DNA of 8,135 nucleotides from CAKZRD01 sp038886595 (lineage in GTDB: Archaea > Nanobdellota > Nanobdellia > Pacearchaeales > GW2011-AR1), in contig JAWALV010000024.1 in NCBI GenBank assembly GCA_038886595.1, positions 1 to 8,135 on the forward strand, in the 5' to 3' direction. This document shows positions 4,310 to 8,135 of the stretch, in pieces. The position numbers and the translations under genes were made by a program. The first letter of the stretch is position 1, and every line of letters begins with the position of its first letter. The notes under the pieces were generated by a model. The model searched no databases, had not been told where the DNA came from, and saw nothing but the letters and a program-made list of their open reading frames with translations.

Positions 4310-4903
4310 ATGATACAAAAAAGAGCACAATTTTTTTTATTAGGAGCAATAGTAATAGTGACAATACTTTTTTCTTTTTTTATATATCAAAATAGAATTA
4401 AATATCTTTCTTCCGATGATAAGATTATTTCTTTAAAAGAACAATTTAAAGAAGAATCTTCTGTTGTGATAGATTATGGTGTTGCAAATAGACAAGATAA
4501 ATTAAAAGATTTTTTAGGAAAAATGGTTGCAGAATATTTTTCTAAAAATCCTGACCTTGAGCTCATTTTCTTTTTTGGTAATGATACTCACATAAATGTA
4601 TTGAATTTAGCGAAAGAGAAAGTTGATATTTATATAGATAATGTTAATTATGAAGCAGAAAATGTACCTAGAAATACAGATATCTCTTTAGGTCAAGGAG
4701 GAATTTCAATACAAAATATAAACTTAGATGACGCTTTTATTAAGTCATATATTTTGGTATTACCTCATCCTGCTAAACAACAAGAAAAACTTCTTTTTAT
4801 AATAAATGAAACTAATTATAATTTAAAGTTAGATAAATATAAAAACTTTTATTTTTTAATTAAATTAAATGAGATGGAGAAAACTGATGTTGTCATTGAA
4901 TAA
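4310..4903 (+). CDS. Membrane-anchored protein with pilin-like N-terminus, function unknown
   Basis: This 197-residue protein begins MIQKRAQFFLLGAIVIVTIL: a short basic segment (K4, R5), then a hydrophobic helix (about 8-26), as in archaeal type IV pilin-like class III signals or a simple N-terminal anchor. The rest (30-197) should be outside the cell: mixed alpha/beta, charged, with one QGGISIQNINL stretch (129-139). No catalytic motif or known domain is seen. I chose ATG 4310 because an earlier in-frame ATG (4250) lies inside the SRP RNA and would add 20 residues spoiling the membrane N-terminus. There is no ribosome-binding site and no TATA box at the leaderless distance, so the gene may depend on read-through from the SRP RNA promoter. 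It overlaps the next gene by 17 bases, pointing to a joint surface structure. Confidence 0.72.
   Translation: MIQKRAQFFLLGAIVIVTILFSFFIYQNRIKYLSSDDKIISLKEQFKEESSVVIDYGVANRQDKLKDFLGKMVAEYFSKNPDLELIFFFGNDTHINVLNLAKEKVDIYIDNVNYEAENVPRNTDISLGQGGISIQNINLDDAFIKSYILVLPHPAKQQEKLLFIINETNYNLKLDKYKNFYFLIKLNEMEKTDVVIE
4331..4338 (+). terminator. T8 run, possible SRP RNA terminator inside coding sequence
   Basis: Eight consecutive T lie 26 bases after the end of SRP helix 1, within codons for the hydrophobic segment of the pilin-like protein. Archaeal polymerase stops at such tracts. If used, SRP RNA precursors would end here and be trimmed, while read-through would supply the mRNA. Alternatively the tract only reflects Phe codons. 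Confidence 0.35.
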
Positions 4904-5354
4904 AAAAGCAGATAGTCTTGTAATTTCTTATGTTTTATTAGTAAGTATAGGTTTAATAGTAGCTACTATGGCGTATGGATGGTTAAAGTCAGAATCAGAT
5001 ATAACAGAACATGGAAGTTGTCCAAAAGGCCTTTCTATTTTTATTTCTGATTATAGAGTGAATAATCCTCTTTCTGTATTTAATCTATCTTTGAAAAATA
5101 ATGGAAGATACAAAATTGAAGGCTTTTTTGTTAGGATAAATAATGAAACTGATTTTGAAACAGGAATCTATGATTTAGGAAGAAAGAATATATTATTAAT
5201 GCCTGGAGATGAAATAAAATTAGTTTTTAGTTCAAAAGAGAACATACAAAATTATAAAAGAATATGTTTTATCGAAGTCCAACCTTTTATTTCAAATTTA
5301 AAAGGAGAAATGATTTTATGTAGTCAGATGGCTACTAAAAAATTAGTTTGCTAA
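4887..5354 (+). CDS. Type IV pilin/archaellin-like secreted protein with beta-sandwich-like domain
   Basis: This 155-residue protein starts MLSLNKKADSLVISYVLLVS. A KKA/DS boundary (K6, K7, A8) followed by a hydrophobic helix (about 11-33) matches the class III (prepilin peptidase/FlaK-type) signal of archaeal pilins. The mature part reads as beta strands: LSVFNLSLKNNGRYKIEGFFVRINNE (62-87) and LLMPGDEIKLVFSS (103-116) recall the N-x-G beta-sandwich folds of FlaG/CARDB-like domains. C45, C127, C145 and C155 could form disulfides. ATG 4887 is preferred over ATG 4869 because GGAG (4876-4879) lies seven bases before it and because it gives a typical short pilin leader. It overlaps the end of the preceding gene, so the two are translationally linked. 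A minor pilin or surface fibre subunit is the likeliest role. Confidence 0.75.
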   Translation: MLSLNKKADSLVISYVLLVSIGLIVATMAYGWLKSESDITEHGSCPKGLSIFISDYRVNNPLSVFNLSLKNNGRYKIEGFFVRINNETDFETGIYDLGRKNILLMPGDEIKLVFSSKENIQNYKRICFIEVQPFISNLKGEMILCSQMATKKLVC

Positions 5355-5357
5355 TTT
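5340..5357 (+). terminator. Inverted repeat spanning the pilin-like gene's stop codon
   Basis: AAATTAG (5340-5346) and CTAATTT (5351-5357) form a perfect 7-bp stem with a TTTG loop, covering the last codons and the TAA at 5352-5354. It ends 3 bases before the tRNA-Val gene, so it may separate the mRNA from the tRNA or take part in processing. Confidence 0.4.
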
Positions 5358-5360
5358 CTA

Positions 5361-5433
5361 GGTCCCGTGGTCCAGTAGCTAAGACGCTTCCTTGACGTGG
5401 AAGAAATCCCAGGTGCAAATCCTGGCGGGACCA
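5361..5433 (+). tRNA. tRNA-Val (anticodon GAC), unusual elbow
   Basis: A complete 73-nt cloverleaf: acceptor GGTCCCG (5361-5367) pairs fully with CGGGACC (5426-5432), discriminator A5433. The D stem is GTCC/AGAC with one C-A mismatch at 13-22; the anticodon stem CTTCC/GGAAG (5387-5391/5399-5403) carries loop TTGACGT, anticodon GAC at 5394-5396, reading GUC and GUU. The variable loop is AAATC and the T stem CCAGG/CCTGG. CCA is not encoded and there is no intron. Oddly, the T loop is TGCAAAT, so position 55 is G instead of U, and the D loop AGTAGCTA has C at position 19 instead of G. Canonical pairs 18-55 and 19-56 are therefore impossible. Stems are otherwise sound, so the gene is probably functional. 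The promoter is unclear; the upstream AT-rich sequence lies inside the preceding gene. Confidence 0.93.
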
Positions 5434-5453
5434 TAATCTATAATTATATAAAA

Positions 5454-5524
5454 TGGGTCCAGAGGGAGTCGAACCCCCAACTGACGGTCTGGAGCCGTCC
5501 ATTTTACCGTTAAACTATGGACCC
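5454..5524 (-). tRNA. tRNA-Trp (anticodon CCA), intron-less
   Basis: On the minus strand a complete 71-nt cloverleaf: acceptor GGGTCCA with TGGACCC, discriminator A (5454); D stem GTTT/AAAT with loop AACGGTA (G18-G19 present); anticodon stem GACGG/CCGTC with loop CTCCAGA, anticodon CCA (genome positions 5490-5492); T stem GGGGG/CCCTC with the normal loop TTCGACT. The elbow is canonical, unlike that of the neighbouring tRNA-Val. There is no intron, although tRNA-Trp genes of many archaea have one. CCA is not encoded. It is convergent with tRNA-Val, the 3' ends being separated by only 20 bases of A/T. Confidence 0.96.
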
Positions 5525-5545
5525 TTTTTTTATTTAGCGAATTTT

Positions 5546-5555
5546 CTTTTTAAGA
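5546..5555 (-). promoter_or_regulatory. TATA box for tRNA-Trp
   Basis: On the minus strand TCTTAAAAAG is centred about 26 bases before the first base of tRNA-Trp (5524), the expected archaeal spacing. Other A/T-rich matches nearby make the exact box uncertain. Confidence 0.5.
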
Positions 5556-5580
5556 TTTTTTATTTTAAAAAACAAAAAAA

Positions 5581-5588
5581 CTTAAATA
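5581..5588 (+). promoter_or_regulatory. TATA box of the secreted-protein gene (leaderless)
   Basis: CTTAAATA is centred 25 bases before the ATG at 5610. There is no ribosome-binding site before the ATG, so a leaderless mRNA is predicted. Confidence 0.6.
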
Positions 5589-5609
5589 CTCTTTCTATTA
5601 TCAAATTTA

Positions 5610-6545
5610 ATGAAAAAAGAAAAGATATTTTACTTAGTTTTTTTTATACTGATTCTTTATTTTGCTAGTTCTAATGAAATAATTGCTAATAGAATTATAA
5701 ATCCTACAAATTATAGTGGCGCGGGACAAGTTATTTTAGTAAACATTAGTTTATATAATCCTAATAATTTTTATTATATTATAGATGAATGTGTTCCTAA
5801 TAATTTAACAATAGTTAATATAACAAACTCCTTAGGTTTAACTAACTACTATACTCCAAGTTTTTGTCCTTTTAATCCTTCACTTGCAAGAATAACTTGG
5901 AATATTACCAATAGATCAGGGAGTTTTAGTTATAGAATAATAATTCCTAACAATTATTCTTCAAGTTATTCTTTAACAGGTATTGTTTATTATGGGAATG
6001 GTCTACAAAAAGCTATTGGAGGCAATAGTTTGTTAACAAAAATAGAATGTAATAATATATGTAATGAAGGAACAAGAAGATGTTTATCTTCAACAACCTA
6101 TCAAATTTGCGGAGACTACGATAAAGATGGTTGTTTTGAATGGAATTATGGAATTAATTGTAGCGTTGGAGAAATTTGTCTAAATGGAACTTGTATAAAA
6201 CAAAACTTAATCCCTTTAACACCTACTAATCTACAAGGAGTAGCAGTCTCCCCAAATCAAATAAATCTATCATGGAAAGACAATTCAAACAATGAGCAAG
6301 GTTTTATAATTGAAAGAGGAATAAAGGTTGGTAAAGGAATAAATTCTTTTTTGAATTGGTCTATAATACATAAAACTAATGAAAACGTTAACATGTATAC
6401 AGATGTAGGATTAACCCCTCAAGAAGAATATTATTATAGGGTGTATGCTTTTAATAATTTTGGTAATTCAAATTATAGCGAAACAATAAATGTAGAAATT
6501 CCTCCATGCAGATGGTGGCAAAGAGTTCGCGGAATAAAATGTTGA
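5610..6545 (+). CDS. Secreted cysteine-rich protein with C-terminal fibronectin type III domain
   Basis: This 311-residue protein has a Sec signal peptide (MKKEKIFYLVFFILILYFASS, cleavage about 20-22) and no other membrane segment, so it is probably exported or held at the surface. Residues 25-140 form an unrecognised Asn/Tyr/Ser-rich beta domain. A cysteine cassette follows (147-195) with eight Cys (147, 151, 158, 167, 175, 184, 190, 195) and the pattern CGDYDKDGCFEW, seen as a recurrent module in DPANN surface proteins as far as I recall. Residues 202-297 are a fibronectin type III domain (PTNLQGVAVSPNQINLSW ... EEYYYRVYAFNNFGNSNYS). It ends in C300 and C311, possibly a disulfide. Twelve N-x-S/T sequons (for example N45, N65, N98, N192, N249, N288) suggest heavy N-glycosylation. 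The gene is monocistronic. A role in adhesion or host contact is only inference. Confidence 0.85.
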   Translation: MKKEKIFYLVFFILILYFASSNEIIANRIINPTNYSGAGQVILVNISLYNPNNFYYIIDECVPNNLTIVNITNSLGLTNYYTPSFCPFNPSLARITWNITNRSGSFSYRIIIPNNYSSSYSLTGIVYYGNGLQKAIGGNSLLTKIECNNICNEGTRRCLSSTTYQICGDYDKDGCFEWNYGINCSVGEICLNGTCIKQNLIPLTPTNLQGVAVSPNQINLSWKDNSNNEQGFIIERGIKVGKGINSFLNWSIIHKTNENVNMYTDVGLTPQEEYYYRVYAFNNFGNSNYSETINVEIPPCRWWQRVRGIKC

Positions 6546-6577
6546 TTTTTCTTTAAAATTACTTATATAAAGGAAAA

Positions 6578-6585
6578 TATTTAAA
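6578..6585 (+). promoter_or_regulatory. TATA box of the primase gene (leaderless)
   Basis: TATTTAAA is centred about 25 bases before the ATG at 6607. Another candidate, TTATATAAA (6563-6571), would give a leader of about 15 nt, but no ribosome-binding site follows it, so the nearer box is preferred. Confidence 0.6.
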
Positions 6586-6606
6586 CAAGATTAAAAAGTT
6601 TTAATT

Positions 6607-8106
6607 ATGGATAAAGAAGAAAAAAAAATAGATTTTGTTTATTTAAGCTATTATTCAAGAAAAGATATTCAAAAAACAATATTTGACTTTTGTAAAAAAA
6701 GAGAAACCGTGCCTTTATATAAAGATTATTTTGGTAAAAGACCTGATTTATTATACTATGAAACAGATATTTATGAATTTGCAAAAAAAGGCGCAACGAG
6801 TTTTCATTGTTCTCAAGAAATTTGGAAAAACCCCTTAGAAATAAAAAAAGACCAAAATATTAAGGAAATAAATGAATTAAGAGAAGGTTGGGACTTTTTG
6901 ATAGATATAGATTCTAAATATTTTGACTATGCAAAAATTGCTGCCAATATTATAATAAAAGCTCTTGAATTTCATGGCATAGAAAATATAGGAATAAAAT
7001 TTTCTGGCTCTAAAGGATTTCATATAATAATACCTTGGGAAGCTTTTCCAGAAGAAATATCTGGTTTAAAAACAAAAGACATGTTTCCTGATTGGCCTAG
7101 ACTAATGGCAAAATATTTGGAAGAAAACTTTATTAAAAAAAATTTTGAAGAAGAACTAAAAAAAATTTTACAAGAAAAAGAAGAAAAATTAAAAGAAATA
7201 GTTTTTATACCAAAAAATGAAAGTGCGGAAGAAGGTTTTTTTTACGAATTAGTTTGTAAAAAATGTAAAACAAAAACAACAGCAATTTTTCAGAAAAAAA
7301 CGAAAAAAAGAGTTTTTAGATGTGGAATTAAAAATTGTGGTGAAATAATGGAAAAAATAAAAGAAGAAAAAATTTATTTTTCAAAAGATGGAAAATTTAA
7401 CTCTTATAAAAATCCTGAGTTATTTGAAGAAAGAATAAAATTTGAAAACGAAATAGATTGTGTGGATTTAGTATTAGTTTCGCAAAGACATCTTTTTAGA
7501 ACTCCTTATTCTCTTCATGAAAAAACCGCTCTTTGTTCTTGCGTTCTAGAAAAAAAAGAAATTTTATCTTTTTCTCCATTAGAAGCAAAGCCTGAAAAAG
7601 TAAAGGTGAAAAATTTTTATCCCAACGCAAAAAAAAATGAAGCAAAAAGATTATTGATTAATTCCTTAGATTGGGGCAAGAAAAAAGATAGGGAGGAAGT
7701 TAAACATTTAGAAAAAAAAGAGATAGATATTTCTGAATTAAAAATAGATGAAAAATATTTTCCACCTACAATATTAAAAATTCTAGAAGGAATGAAAGAA
7801 GATGGAAGGAAAAGAGCCTTAATGATACTACTTTCTTTTTTTGTTTCTTTAAACTTGCCTAGAAATTATATAGAAGAAAAGATTTCAAAGTGGAACATGA
7901 AAAATTATCAGCCACTAAAAGAAGGATATATTAAATCTCAAATAGAATGGTTCTTAAAAAATAAAAGAATGCCTCCAAATTATAATAACCCTATTTATAA
8001 AGAAATAGGGGTTTTAATGGAAACAGATAATCTAAAAAATCCAATAAACTATACTATAAGAAAAATATTTCGAGAAAAAAATAAAAAAGAAAAGCTTAAT
8101 AAATAG
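6607..8106 (+). CDS. priS: DNA primase, PriS catalytic subunit with C-terminal PriL-like domain
   Basis: This 499-residue archaeo-eukaryotic primase makes RNA primers for replication. Its catalytic half (1-350) shows the paired acidic residues D100 and D102 (FLIDIDSKYFDYAK), the nucleotide-binding motif KFSGSKGFHIIIP (131-143; H139), and RHLFRTPYSLHEKT (294-307) preceded by the likely third metal Asp (D287, less likely D284). A zinc-binding insert has C217-x2-C220 and C239-x4-C244. The C-terminal part (about 383-490), starting YFPPTILKILEG and including MPPNYNN and NPINYT, matches the outline of the PriL C-terminal domain, but the four Fe-S cysteines of PriL are absent. Archaeal PriS alone is about 330-350 residues, so this looks like a one-chain primase, as in Nanoarchaeum equitans. 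The tail is lysine-rich. The promoter suggests independent, leaderless expression. Confidence 0.9.
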   Translation: MDKEEKKIDFVYLSYYSRKDIQKTIFDFCKKRETVPLYKDYFGKRPDLLYYETDIYEFAKKGATSFHCSQEIWKNPLEIKKDQNIKEINELREGWDFLIDIDSKYFDYAKIAANIIIKALEFHGIENIGIKFSGSKGFHIIIPWEAFPEEISGLKTKDMFPDWPRLMAKYLEENFIKKNFEEELKKILQEKEEKLKEIVFIPKNESAEEGFFYELVCKKCKTKTTAIFQKKTKKRVFRCGIKNCGEIMEKIKEEKIYFSKDGKFNSYKNPELFEERIKFENEIDCVDLVLVSQRHLFRTPYSLHEKTALCSCVLEKKEILSFSPLEAKPEKVKVKNFYPNAKKNEAKRLLINSLDWGKKKDREEVKHLEKKEIDISELKIDEKYFPPTILKILEGMKEDGRKRALMILLSFFVSLNLPRNYIEEKISKWNMKNYQPLKEGYIKSQIEWFLKNKRMPPNYNNPIYKEIGVLMETDNLKNPINYTIRKIFREKNKKEKLNK

Positions 8107-8124
8107 AACATTTTATAAAGAAAT

Positions 8125-8135
8125 ATGGCAAAAGA
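8125..8135 (+). CDS. Possible start of the next gene (cut by window end)
   Basis: ATG GCA AAA followed by two bases begins 18 bases after the primase stop. TTTTATAAAG at 8111-8120 could be a TATA box but sits too close for leaderless start, so read-through from the primase gene is possible. Only three codons are visible, so this is tentative. Confidence 0.3.

Noticed and set aside
4869..4886. Earlier ATG for the second pilin-like protein (MRWRKL extension)
   Set aside because: ATG 4887 has a well-spaced GGAG and gives a typical short class III leader; the earlier start has no ribosome-binding site.
5453..5668. 71-codon plus-strand frame beginning MGPEGVEPPTDGLEPS
   Set aside because: It is the antisense of tRNA-Trp, a well-known source of false proteins, and runs on into the promoter and start of the secreted-protein gene in another frame.
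6605..6796. 63-codon minus-strand frame
   Set aside because: It lies opposite the start of the primase gene and is a Phe/Leu-rich antisense shadow.
1..8135. CRISPR array, insertion sequence or integrase-linked attachment site
   Set aside because: No regularly spaced repeats, no transposase or integrase frames, and no duplicated tRNA 3' end were found in the window.

Overview
The window looks like chromosomal DNA from a small-genome archaeon, most likely a DPANN lineage of the Woesearchaeota/Pacearchaeota/Nanoarchaeota kind. The signs are an archaeal/eukaryotic-type EF-1A, an archaeo-eukaryotic primase in one chain, TATA-box promoters placed about 25 nt before start codons (leaderless mRNAs), an archaeal-type SRP RNA, pilin-like class III N-termini and very AT-rich sequence. 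No CRISPR array, insertion sequence, complete mobile element or recognisable defence operon is present.

Layout, left to right. (1) The 3' end of an unidentified gene overlaps a YjbQ-family gene by one base. This gene converges on EF-1A (minus strand) across a short T-rich terminator. (2) EF-1A shares a divergent promoter region with a two-gene operon: a DUF2683-like small protein and a stand-alone NFACT-R (DUF814) protein, overlapping by 8 nt. (3) Positions 2642-3757 look like a decayed stretch: an orphan coding-like fragment, a 16-codon leader ORF, a UvrD/PcrA-type helicase cut off before motif II, a possible in-frame remnant after its stop, and a GC-rich palindromic patch. (4) A leaderless CRM-domain (YhbY-like) RNA-binding protein gene is followed by the SRP 7S RNA gene. 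(5) Two overlapping genes encode membrane-anchored pilin-like proteins; the first begins 5 nt after the SRP RNA structure closes. (6) A convergent pair of tRNA genes follows, tRNA-Val(GAC) on plus and intron-less tRNA-Trp(CCA) on minus. (7) Then come a secreted cysteine-rich/FnIII protein and a 499-residue primase that appears to join PriS to a PriL-C-terminal-like domain without Fe-S cysteines. The first codons of another gene end the window.

Most genes serve information processing (EF-1A, CRM protein, NFACT-R protein, SRP RNA, two tRNAs, primase) or the cell surface (two pilin-like proteins, secreted protein). The SRP RNA lying next to secreted/membrane protein genes may be chance.

The observations most worth a second look are: the elbow of tRNA-Val, where G19 and U55 are both replaced so that D- and T-loops become GC/GC; the SRP RNA helix 8 cap, which is not a GNRR tetraloop; the SRP RNA/pilin gene junction with a T8 run inside the coding sequence; and the single-chain primase.
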